From: JAPLKX01 sp035530195 | GTDB lineage: Bacteria > Hydrogenedentota > Hydrogenedentia > Hydrogenedentales > SLHB01 | Length of the DNA stretch: 5,802 nucleotides | Reading direction: 5' to 3' | Assembly: GCA_035530195.1 (NCBI GenBank) | Contig: DATKVG010000077.1 | Span: 1 to 5,802, forward strand | Shown: one piece after another, positions 1-5,727 of the stretch | Layout of the letters: each line of letters opens with the position of its first letter | Position numbering within the stretch: the first letter of the stretch is position 1 | The notes under the pieces: generated by a model | What the model was told of the DNA's origin: nothing | Seen by the model: only the letters and a program-made list of their open reading frames with translations | The model's database searches: none | Translations under genes and position numbers: made by a program

Positions 1-95
1 TCCGCCAACTCGTCAATGATGTTTTGGCGCAGGTTCTCCGGTTCCGCCCGGTGCGGCAACGGAAACAGTTTTGCCCCGGCCTCAGGCCAGCGCAT
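1..95 (-). CDS. Start of an unidentified gene overlapping padR (5' partial, runs off the left edge)
   Basis: An ATG at position 95 opens a frame that stays open to the edge, giving 31 codons that begin MRWPEAGAKLFPLP and continue through a charged stretch PENLRQNIIDELA. The start lies inside the 3' end of padR, so the two genes overlap by 14 bases in different frames. Such overlaps usually mean translational coupling. No strong Shine-Dalgarno sequence is visible, only a weak AGGCG-like stretch. In many bacteria a PadR gene of this size is followed directly by an ABC-type permease (MacB/FtsX-like, or with a 'permease prefix' domain) that often starts with a short charged amphipathic segment. 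The visible residues fit that loosely but do not identify it. The permease idea is inference from context. The exact start is uncertain. Confidence 0.5.
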   Translation of the reverse strand, partial: MRWPEAGAKLFPLPHRAEPENLRQNIIDELA

Positions 96-453
96 CGGCC
101 GCGCCTATCGCGCGTGATGGGGACATCACGACAGATGCGCCTATCACGCCATCCACCGCCGATGAGAACCGGCGCCATTCCGACATTTTATGTTCAAGCA
201 CCTCAAGCCCCCGGGCCGTTACGCGGTAGTACTTGCGCCGCCGTTTCGGCCCCGCATCCACCCAGTACGACTCGAGCAGCCCCTCCCGTTCCAACCGGTG
301 CAGCGTGGGGTACAGGCTCCCCTCTTTGAGTTCCAAATACCCCCGCGACCGCTGCAAGACCTCCTGTGTTATTGCATAACCATAGCTGGGTTCAGGACTT
401 ACAACCTGGAGCACCAGCATCTCCAAGGTTCCGGCAAGAAGTTGCGAATCCAT
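82..453 (-). CDS. PadR family transcriptional regulator
   Basis: This encodes a 123-residue DNA-binding repressor of the short PadR type, a winged helix-turn-helix that usually represses its own operon. The start at 453 is preferred over an in-frame ATG 27 bases upstream because a GGAGG box at 461-465 sits 7 bases before it. PadR hallmarks are seen in order: LLAGTLEMLVLQ (residues 5-16), SYGYAI (23-28), LKEGSLYPTLHRLE (42-55, the recognition-helix region), GLL (58-60), and a basic wing GPKRRRKYYRVT (68-79) followed by ARG. The C-terminal helix (about 82-105) is short, as in small PadR proteins that dimerise through one helix. The last ~20 residues are low-complexity and not recognisable. It is transcribed from a strong promoter just upstream and overlaps the following gene, so it probably controls that gene. 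The effector is unknown. Family assignment is secure; the target is inference. Confidence 0.93.
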   Translation of the reverse strand: MDSQLLAGTLEMLVLQVVSPEPSYGYAITQEVLQRSRGYLELKEGSLYPTLHRLEREGLLESYWVDAGPKRRRKYYRVTARGLEVLEHKMSEWRRFSSAVDGVIGASVVMSPSRAIGAADALA

Positions 454-460
454 GCTTAGA

Positions 461-465
461 CCTCC
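461..465 (-). promoter_or_regulatory. Ribosome binding site that sets the padR start
   Basis: GGAGG read on the minus strand, 7 bases before the ATG at 453. The alternative upstream ATG at 480 has no comparable box, so the shorter protein is favoured. Confidence 0.8.
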
Positions 466-500
466 AAAAAGCCAAGGCAACCTATGCCTAGCGCGCCTAT

Positions 501-529
501 ATATTAGACCAAACGACGCTGGCTGTCAA
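501..529 (-). promoter_or_regulatory. padR promoter (sigma-70 type)
   Basis: On the minus strand a perfect -35 box TTGACA (529-524) is followed by a 17-base spacer and a -10 box TAATAT (506-501). Transcription would begin near 494, giving a leader of about 40 bases. The -10 box lies in an AT-rich near-dyad, CTAATATATAG, with CTA/TAG arms. PadR proteins often bind AT-rich dyads over their own promoter, so this could be the operator, but that is inference. This is the best match to a housekeeping promoter in the window. Confidence 0.78.
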
Positions 530-545
530 GCAAAAAAGGAGGTGA

Positions 546-590
546 GATCGGACGGATCCGACCGATCCGACCGATCAGTCCGATCTGACG
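546..590. repeat. Tandem 9-bp GATC-containing repeat array 1
   Basis: There are five consecutive 9-base units: GATCGGACG, GATCCGACC (twice), GATCAGTCC and GATCTGACG. All begin with GATC and share the pattern GATCNGNCS. The first two and a half units also form an imperfect palindrome at 546-567 with one mismatched pair. The array lies between the terminator of the EF-G-like gene and the padR promoter, ending 17 bases upstream of the padR -35 box. The period is three codons, but no plausible gene uses it. A related array lies at 4561-4596. The function is not known; GATC is the Dam-type methylation site, but no methylase is visible here. Confidence 0.85.
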
Positions 591-600
591 CAAAGAGAAA

Positions 601-633
601 GCAAAAGGGCGCATCTTTTTCGGATGCGCCCTT
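601..633 (-). terminator. Intrinsic terminator of the EF-G-like gene
   Basis: A perfect 11-base-pair stem (AAGGGCGCATC at 605-615 with GATGCGCCCTT at 623-633) encloses a 7-base loop. Read on the minus strand it begins about 23 bases after the EF-G-like stop codon and is followed by TTTTGCTTTC, a T-rich tract. That is the arrangement of a rho-independent terminator. It separates the EF-G-like gene from padR, which has its own promoter. Confidence 0.85.
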
Positions 634-655
634 CGTTGTTTCTGGGGTAGCTGCG

Positions 656-2695
656 TTACTCGCCGCTCGCTCTTTCCTTCTCATACGCGGCGATGATGCC
701 CTGCGCGACGTGCTCGGGCACCTCGTCGTAATGGGAGAACTTGAGGGTGTAGGTACCGCGCCCGCCCGTCATGCTGCGCAGGTCGGTCGAATACCGCAGG
801 ACGTCAGCTTCCGGGACGTTTGCGCGGATGCACTGGCGGCCGAGTCCCGCCGGCTCCATCCCGAGGATTCTGCCGCGGCGGCTGTTGAGGTCGCCGGTGA
901 TGTCGCCCATGAAGTCCTCGGGGACGGTTACGGCGATCTCCATGATGGGTTCAAGCAGGCACGGGGTGGCCTCTTTGACGCACTTCTGGATGGCCATCGA
1001 TGCGGCGATTTTGAACGCCATTTCTGACGAGTCGACGTCGTGGTACGACCCAAAGAACAACTCTACGACGATGTCGACCACCGGGTAGCCCGCGATGATG
1101 CCTTTGGCGAGCGCGTCCTGGATGCCCTTGTCCACGTGCGGGATGTACTGCCGCGGCACGACACCGCCGACAATGCTGTCGACGAACTCGTAGCCGCCCC
1201 CGCGCTCGTTCGGGTGAACGCGCAGGTGGACGTCGCCGTACTGGCCGTGGCCGCCGGTCTGTTTTTTGTGTTTGCCCTGGGCTTCGGCCTTGCGCTTGAC
1301 GGTTTCCTTGAAGGCCACCTTGGGCGTTTTGGTTTCGACTTCGATCCCGTACTTGCGCTTCATCCGGTCGAGCAGGATTTCGAGCTGGAGGTCGCCCATC
1401 CCCTTGACCACGTGCTCGCCGGTGTCCTTGTCCCGGAAGTGGGTGAACGTGGGGTCTTCCTCGGCGAGCCGGTTGAGGCCTTCGCCGAGCTTGTCCTCGT
1501 CGGCGCGCGATTTGGGCACAATAGCCAGGCGCACCATGGATGCCGGCAACTCGATCTTCGGCATCTCGACCCGCTGGGCGCCCACCGCGGCGATCGTGTC
1601 ACCGAAATGGGTGTTCTTCAGTTTCGTCATCGCGGCGAGATCACCGGGGACCACCTCGGCCACCTGCGTCTGCTCTTTGCCGTTGAGCAGGAAGAGCTTC
1701 CCAGTCCTTTCCTTGGTTTGCGTGGTGACGTTGTAGAACTCGCTGTCCGAACGCAGCGTGCCCGTGAGCACGCGGAACAACGTCAACTGGCCGACGAACG
1801 GGTCGACGATGCTGCGGAGCACCTGCGCAAGGAACGGCGCGTCACCCGACACCTTCACCTCGACTTCCTCGCCCTGAGCGGTCTTGGCGACAACCTTGCG
1901 CCTCAACGGCGACGGGAACGAGTTGGCCACGATGTCGAGCAACTCTTCGATGCCGATGTTCTTTTCGACGCTGCCGGCGATAATCGGAACGATCTTGCCG
2001 GACGTGATCCCGTTTTGGAGGCCGGCATGGAACTGTTCCGGCGACAACTCGCCGGTCTCGAGGTATTTTTCGAGCAACTGGTCGTCCGATTCGGCGACCG
2101 CGTCGGTCATCTGGGCCCTGAGCTCGGCGATCTGCTCGGCGACCTCCGGGTTCTCGCCCGTGAGGATGTTGACCACGCCGCTGAGGTTCTGCGTCTTGCC
2201 GATCGGAATCACCAGCGGCACGCATTGAAGCCCGTAATTGCGCCGCAACTGCTCGACTACCTCGTCGAAATCCGCATTTTCCCGGTCCAGCTTATTTACG
2301 AAAAAAGCTCGCGGCGTCCCGTACTGCTCCGCATACTTCCAGGCGTTGTCCGTGCCGACCTGCACGCCCGTCGTGGCGTCAATCAGGATCACGAGCCCGT
2401 CCAGCAGCGGCGTCGATGCCGCCACTTCGCCGATGAAATCAACATAGCCGGGGTGGTCGACCATGTGGATGCGCGAACCTTTCCAATCGACGTTCATCAA
2501 CTTAAGCGAAATCGTCTGCTGGCGTTCTTTTTCCTCATCGAGGTAGTCGCCCACGGTGTTGCCATCGGAGATCTTTCCGACGCGGCCGGTCTTGCCCGCC
2601 TTGAACAGGATATGTTCAATGAGCATGGTTTTGCCGGCTCCCCCATGCCCAAGAATTCCCACGTTGCGTACTTTGTCGGCATCCACACTGGCCAT
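656..2695 (-). CDS. Elongation factor G-like protein (EF-G-2 type translational GTPase)
   Basis: This encodes a full-length 679-residue cytosolic translational GTPase related to EF-G, which drives tRNA-mRNA movement through the ribosome. The start at 2695 has a GGAGG box (2707-2703) 7 bases upstream. GTPase motifs are P-loop GHGGAGKT (16-23), switch-I Thr in QQTISL (59-64), switch-II DHPGYVDF (80-87) and NKLD (134-137); the AGS sequence before EKNIGI is the likely fifth motif. Domains II-III follow, then domain IV (around KQTGGHGQYGDVHL) and a domain V ending in YTLKFSHYDEVP. Classical EF-G has AHIDAGKT and DTPGHVDF. The GHGGAGKT start, the Tyr at position 84 where catalytic His is expected, and the sequence TGVQVGT point to the EF-G-2/EF-G-like paralogue family rather than housekeeping fusA. 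No tufA, rpsG or rpsL gene adjoins it, which agrees. The precise role of this paralogue is not settled. It is monocistronic, with its own promoter and terminator. Confidence 0.95.
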   Translation of the reverse strand: MASVDADKVRNVGILGHGGAGKTMLIEHILFKAGKTGRVGKISDGNTVGDYLDEEKERQQTISLKLMNVDWKGSRIHMVDHPGYVDFIGEVAASTPLLDGLVILIDATTGVQVGTDNAWKYAEQYGTPRAFFVNKLDRENADFDEVVEQLRRNYGLQCVPLVIPIGKTQNLSGVVNILTGENPEVAEQIAELRAQMTDAVAESDDQLLEKYLETGELSPEQFHAGLQNGITSGKIVPIIAGSVEKNIGIEELLDIVANSFPSPLRRKVVAKTAQGEEVEVKVSGDAPFLAQVLRSIVDPFVGQLTLFRVLTGTLRSDSEFYNVTTQTKERTGKLFLLNGKEQTQVAEVVPGDLAAMTKLKNTHFGDTIAAVGAQRVEMPKIELPASMVRLAIVPKSRADEDKLGEGLNRLAEEDPTFTHFRDKDTGEHVVKGMGDLQLEILLDRMKRKYGIEVETKTPKVAFKETVKRKAEAQGKHKKQTGGHGQYGDVHLRVHPNERGGGYEFVDSIVGGVVPRQYIPHVDKGIQDALAKGIIAGYPVVDIVVELFFGSYHDVDSSEMAFKIAASMAIQKCVKEATPCLLEPIMEIAVTVPEDFMGDITGDLNSRRGRILGMEPAGLGRQCIRANVPEADVLRYSTDLRSMTGGRGTYTLKFSHYDEVPEHVAQGIIAAYEKERASGE

Positions 2696-2777
2696 TTGAC
2701 TACCTCCGATGAAATTGGCTGATTTGCGTCACCGCGCATCCGCGCGCCCATTGGCGGCCGCGTCCGGTCACCGACGC

Positions 2778-2807
2778 TTAAATGACAATCAAGTGCGAAA
2801 GTATACT
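2778..2807 (+). promoter_or_regulatory. Candidate upstream promoter of the Memo-AMMECR1 operon
   Basis: TTAAAT (2778-2783) is followed after 18 bases by TATACT (2802-2807). The -35 box is weak; the -10 box is good. It would give a leader of about 118 bases. It overlaps the divergent EF-G-like promoter through the shared palindrome AGTATACT. An alternative lies closer to the gene at 2904-2912. Confidence 0.4.
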
Positions 2808-2829
2808 ATGCGGGCAAAACCGCACTCAA
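2800..2829 (-). promoter_or_regulatory. Candidate promoter of the EF-G-like gene
   Basis: On the minus strand TTGAGT (2829-2824) lies 18 bases before TATACT (2805-2800), giving a leader of about 100 bases before the start codon. The -10 box matches the consensus at 5 of 6 bases. It shares the 8-base palindrome AGTATACT (2800-2807) with a candidate promoter on the other strand, so the two could not be occupied at once. Confidence 0.5.
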
Positions 2830-2903
2830 GTTGGTAACCGCCGGGTTAACTCCCGTCATCTGAACGGATTCCAGAAAAACCGTGTCCCCTCCCCTTCAAA
2901 ATG

Positions 2904-2912
2904 TGCTATCCT
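2904..2912 (+). promoter_or_regulatory. Alternative extended -10 promoter of the Memo-AMMECR1 operon
   Basis: TGCTATCCT contains the extended -10 element TGn followed by TATCCT, but no recognisable -35 box at the right distance. Transcription would start near 2919, almost on top of the ribosome binding site, giving a very short leader. Transcript mapping would choose between this and the upstream candidate. Confidence 0.3.
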
Positions 2913-2918
2913 GCGGGT

Positions 2919-2923
2919 GGAGG
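2919..2923 (+). promoter_or_regulatory. Ribosome binding site that sets the Memo-family start
   Basis: GGAGG sits 8 bases before the ATG at 2932. It decides the start: the frame is open back to an ATG at 2782, but that one lacks a Shine-Dalgarno box and lies upstream of both candidate transcription starts. Starting at 2932 places a signal peptide exactly at the N-terminus. Confidence 0.8.
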
Positions 2924-2931
2924 ATCATTCG

Positions 2932-3960
2932 ATGATACCACAATTCGGGTGGGCAAGGCTCCCCGCCGCGGTTGGTCTGGTAGCGCTGCTTTTGGCCTGT
3001 GCGCCGACCGCCGCCGCCGAGCAAGGCGTCGCCCGCGTGGTCCGGCCAGTCGCGGCCGGCTCCTGGTTTCCAGCCGATGCCGGCAAGCTCCAGACTCTGC
3101 TGGACGGCCTGTACAAGGACGCCGACGCAGGGGCCGCGGCGAGCCTGGTTTCGGGAAAGCTTGTGGCCTGCATTGTGCCGCACGCGCCGTACGCGACAAG
3201 CGGCGGGATCGCCGTGTCGACCCTGCGCCTGCTCCAGCCGGGGCAGTACGAACGCGTCATCATCCTCGCCGCCGCCCATCACAGCCAGTTCCGCGGATGT
3301 TCGATACCGTCAGCGCAAGCCTACATCACGCCGCTGGGCGTTGTGCCCATTGATTGCCCGCTCGTGCGGGAACTCGACCGCCTCTCGCCGCTGATCGAAG
3401 TGCGCTCGCTCAACTACGGCAAGATGCTCGAGCGGCAGCCGCTGCACGAACGCGAGACAACCATCGAGGTCATGCTGCCCTACCTCCAAGTGCGGCTGGG
3501 AACGTTCGTGGTTGTACCGATCATGGTTGGTGAACTCAAAGACTACGGCGGCAACCTCGATATCTACGCCATCGACGCCATCGCGTCGGTCCTGGCGCGG
3601 TACGTCGATGAAAAAACCCTCATTGTTGTCAGTTCCGATTTCACCCATTTCGGCAACAACTTCAGTTACCGCCCGTTCAAGGAGAACATCCTCGAGGGCA
3701 TCGAGGCGCTCGACCGAACCGCGTTTAACCTGATCCTGGCGCGAAACTCAGCCGGCTACTACGACTACCTGCAACAGACGGAAAACACCATCTGCGGGAA
3801 GGAAGCCATTGCCTTGCTGCTGAAACTCCTGCCCCAAGGCGCCAGCGGGACCGTCACCGGTTACGACATTTCGGCACGCAGAACCGGCGACACCAAAACG
3901 TCCATCAGCTATGCGGCCATCGCATTCACGATGCCGCAGCAAGTGCAGGCAGCCAAATGA
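2932..3960 (+). CDS. Memo-family protein, AmmeMemoRadiSam system protein B, with an export signal
   Basis: This encodes 342 residues. The Memo fold is related to extradiol dioxygenases and, in human MEMO1, carries a metal site of two His and one Cys. Family landmarks are RPVAAGSWFPAD (38-49), VPHAPY (82-87, His84), AAAHHSQFRGC (113-123, His116/117), LHERETTIEVMLPYLQ (171-186), VVSSDFTHFG (232-241), NTICGKEAI (285-293, Cys288) and ISYAAIAFT near the end. The last three are strikingly like human MEMO1. Two loops differ from the usual form: PHAPY for PHAGY and AAAHH for GPSHH, while the putative ligands are kept. Residues 1-29 form a signal peptide: a basic start, hydrophobic LVALLLAC, then APTAAA. 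LLAC could be a lipobox with Cys23 lipidated; otherwise cleavage after AAA is likely. The stop overlaps the AMMECR1 start by ATGA. The molecular role in bacteria is unknown to me. Confidence 0.93.
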   Translation: MIPQFGWARLPAAVGLVALLLACAPTAAAEQGVARVVRPVAAGSWFPADAGKLQTLLDGLYKDADAGAAASLVSGKLVACIVPHAPYATSGGIAVSTLRLLQPGQYERVIILAAAHHSQFRGCSIPSAQAYITPLGVVPIDCPLVRELDRLSPLIEVRSLNYGKMLERQPLHERETTIEVMLPYLQVRLGTFVVVPIMVGELKDYGGNLDIYAIDAIASVLARYVDEKTLIVVSSDFTHFGNNFSYRPFKENILEGIEALDRTAFNLILARNSAGYYDYLQQTENTICGKEAIALLLKLLPQGASGTVTGYDISARRTGDTKTSISYAAIAFTMPQQVQAAK

Positions 3961-4553
3961 GCGCGCACAGCGAACATTACCTCACAGACGATGAAGAAAA
4001 CACGCTGCTGCAAATCGCCCGGGCCTCGCTCGAGGCGTATGTCCGCGAGAGTCGCGAGATTAATCTCGACGAGTTTCCCCTCACCGACGCGCTGATCGAA
4101 CGTCACGGGGCATTCGTTACGCTGCGCAACCGCGGGCACCTCCGCGGATGTATCGGCTACACCACCAATTCGGCGCCGCTGGCCGAGGCCATCTGCGAGA
4201 ACGCGATCAACGCCGCCGCAAGAGACCCGCGGTTCATGCCCGTCACGCCCGAAGAGCTCCCCGATATCACCATCGAGATTTCTGCGCTCACGCCCGGCGA
4301 GACGCCCGAGACGCCGTTCAAACGCGTTAACGACATCTCCGAGATCGTCCTGGGCCGCGACGGCCTTTACATCGAGCGCCCGCCCCAACGCGGCGGCTTG
4401 CTCCTGCCGCAGGTGCCGGTCGAGCAAGGCTGGGACCTCGTCCAGTTCCTCTCGGGCGTATGCCGGAAGGCCGGCTACCCCGACGGCGCCTGGAAAGACA
4501 AAGGCACCCTGCTGTACCGGTTCAGCGCCCAGGTGTTTTCGGAAAAAGAATAG
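3957..4553 (+). CDS. AMMECR1 domain protein, AmmeMemoRadiSam system protein A
   Basis: This encodes a 198-residue protein made up of a single AMMECR1 domain, the usual length for stand-alone prokaryotic members. The signature LRGCIGY is at residues 62-68, preceded by HGAFVTL (50-56). It is followed by a conserved middle (ENAINAAARDPRF, then ELPDITIEISAL) and the C-terminal GGLLLPQVPVEQGW with LCxKAG-like VCRKAGYP. The biochemical activity is not established; the invariant RGC suggests a binding or catalytic site, which is inference. There is no signal peptide or membrane segment, so the protein should stay in the cytosol. The start codon overlaps the Memo stop codon (ATGA), and there is no strong ribosome binding site, so translation is probably coupled. 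The A-B pairing matches the known AmmeMemoRadiSam gene set, but the radical SAM partner is not here. No hairpin terminator follows. Confidence 0.95.
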   Translation: MSAHSEHYLTDDEENTLLQIARASLEAYVRESREINLDEFPLTDALIERHGAFVTLRNRGHLRGCIGYTTNSAPLAEAICENAINAAARDPRFMPVTPEELPDITIEISALTPGETPETPFKRVNDISEIVLGRDGLYIERPPQRGGLLLPQVPVEQGWDLVQFLSGVCRKAGYPDGAWKDKGTLLYRFSAQVFSEKE

Positions 4554-4560
4554 GTCTCTC

Positions 4561-4596
4561 TATCCGTCCGATCCGTCCGATCTGTCCGATCCGTCC
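4561..4596. repeat. Tandem 9-bp GATC-containing repeat array 2
   Basis: Four 9-base units lie in a row: TATCCGTCC (degenerate), GATCCGTCC, GATCTGTCC and GATCCGTCC. Read on the minus strand, the array contains GATCGGACG, which is identical to the first unit of the array at 546-590, so the two belong to one repeat family. It fills most of the 51-base gap between the convergent AMMECR1 and sialidase-like genes, where a terminator would be expected, but it does not form a clear hairpin with a T-tract. Confidence 0.85.
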
Positions 4597-4604
4597 TTTC
4601 GCGT

Positions 4605-5720
4605 TCACTCCAGAGCCCCAAGTGGTATCTGCCAGCTCCGCACCCTCTCCCGCCGCCACGTATATGAAATGGCCACGCCTTTTGATGTCCTCACGAGCGC
4701 CGGGTACGAATACTCGCCCGGCTCCGCCTCGACATGTGCGATCATTTTCCACGTTGCGCCGTTATCCGCCGATACTGACAGGGTCAACGGCGTTCTCGGC
4801 CCCCAATTCTTGCCGACGGGGTTATAGATGAGCAATAGCCGGCCGTCCTCGAGTTTCAACAGGTCGATGCCGCTGTTGTTGTTGGGCAAGTCGGTCTTAT
4901 AGAGAGGCGTCCAGGTCTTGCCGCCGTCTTCCGAATCGGCCCGCGCCACGAACCCCGCGGCCGTCCGCATCAGGGCGTGCACCTTGCCCGGCGCCGATTC
5001 CCATACGGTGGGTTGTATTGCCCCGTCGCCCTTGACGACGTTCGGGTCGATCGAAAAATCTTGCGACCGCCGCCATGTCGCCCCGCCGTCGTTCGAGAAA
5101 TCCACAAACGGTTTCCACCCGCCCGCCTCGGTCGAGCACGGCGCCATCCATTCGCCCGTAGACAGGATGATGGGCTTGCTCCTGACCGGCCCACGCCCGC
5201 CGACGTCGCCCGGCACGAGTTCCGCAGGTTGCGACCACGTGGCGCCGTCATCGTGCGATTCCATCGCCGATTTCATCCAGTACTGGCGCCACTGCGGCAC
5301 GTCCACGCCCACTTTGAAGAACAGGAACAGGCCCCGCGCCGGGTCGCGGAACAGCACCGGGTTCCAATGGGCCTCCTGCGCCACCTTGGCCGCAACCGAC
5401 GGCTTTGACCAGGCCCCGTCTTTGAACCGCGACATCCAGATCGCCACGTCCGGGTCCGACTCTTCGGTTCCGCCGAACCACGCACAAAAGAGCGAACCGT
5501 CCCCGGCCTCGACTATCGTTGACGCGTGGCACTGCGCAAACGGCCGGTCGTCTTCAAACACGAAATCGACCCGGCCGCCGGCCGACTCGACCTTTTGGCG
5601 GAACACGTCGGGCGACGGCGCCGTCGCGACAACCGCCGGGTCCGCCACGTCATCGTCATCCGCCGCCGCCGCCACTGAAACCAGAACCACCAATGCTGCT
5701 ATTTTGATTAGGGTTCCCAT
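4605..5720 (-). CDS. Exported BNR_2 / exo-alpha-sialidase-like beta-propeller protein
   Basis: This encodes 371 residues. The start at 5720 is preferred over an ATG at 5741 because GGGAG (5732-5728) lies 7 bases upstream and the predicted transcript starts near 5743. A signal peptide covers residues 1-19 or so (LIKIAALVVLVSVAAA), followed by DDDD (21-24). Four Asp boxes mark propeller blades: SHDDGATW (155-162), SNDGGATW (209-216), SEDGGKTW (263-270) and SADNGATW (317-324). Conserved sialidase-like (BNR_2) motifs are CHASTIVE (64-71), WFGGTEE (81-87), WNPVLF (119-124), KPIIL (182-186), STE (196-198), IQPT (235-238), NNNSGID (280-286), EYSYPAL (336-342) and YTWRRERV (353-360). It is probably a periplasmic or secreted glycan-active enzyme. 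The classical GH33 (Y/F)RIP motif is not visible, so sialic acid as substrate is unproven. It lies convergent to the AMMECR1 gene and has its own promoter. Confidence 0.9.
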   Translation of the reverse strand: MGTLIKIAALVVLVSVAAAADDDDVADPAVVATAPSPDVFRQKVESAGGRVDFVFEDDRPFAQCHASTIVEAGDGSLFCAWFGGTEESDPDVAIWMSRFKDGAWSKPSVAAKVAQEAHWNPVLFRDPARGLFLFFKVGVDVPQWRQYWMKSAMESHDDGATWSQPAELVPGDVGGRGPVRSKPIILSTGEWMAPCSTEAGGWKPFVDFSNDGGATWRRSQDFSIDPNVVKGDGAIQPTVWESAPGKVHALMRTAAGFVARADSEDGGKTWTPLYKTDLPNNNSGIDLLKLEDGRLLLIYNPVGKNWGPRTPLTLSVSADNGATWKMIAHVEAEPGEYSYPALVRTSKGVAISYTWRRERVRSWQIPLGALE

Positions 5721-5727
5721 GAATCTG

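Noticed and set aside
546..567. Array 1 palindrome as a second intrinsic terminator for the EF-G-like gene
   Set aside because: A much better hairpin lies at 605-633, and the T-run on the minus strand is separated from the palindrome by about seven bases.
546..590. Array 1 as a CRISPR array
   Set aside because: The units are 9 bases, directly adjacent, with no spacers and no cas genes nearby.
452..1027. A 191-codon plus-strand frame running through array 1 and the end of the EF-G-like gene
   Set aside because: It crosses a repeat array (reading as repeated Ser-Asp-Arg) and a terminator hairpin, then runs antisense to the EF-G-like gene; no family features.
1040..2722. A 560-codon open frame on the plus strand opposite the EF-G-like gene
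   Set aside because: It mirrors a well-conserved EF-G-like protein, has skewed low-complexity composition (rich in V, L, D, R, H) and no recognisable domain or ribosome binding site. It is a shadow of high GC codon usage.
2760..2777. Imperfect inverted repeat GCGT-C-CGG / CCG-ACGC in the EF-G-like leader, as a terminator or riboswitch
   Set aside because: It is short, has a bulge and a 3-base loop, and no T-tract follows; it is within what GC-rich sequence gives by chance.
2782..2931. A 50-residue N-terminal extension of the Memo-family protein
   Set aside because: There is no ribosome binding site at 2782, the extension would bury the signal peptide, it overlaps both candidate promoters, and GGAGG at 2919-2923 supports the start at 2932.
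4522..4831. Small frames on both strands across the AMMECR1/sialidase-like gap
   Set aside because: They are translations of the 9-bp array (IRPIRP-type and IGRIGR-type repeats) fused to antisense or out-of-frame gene ends.
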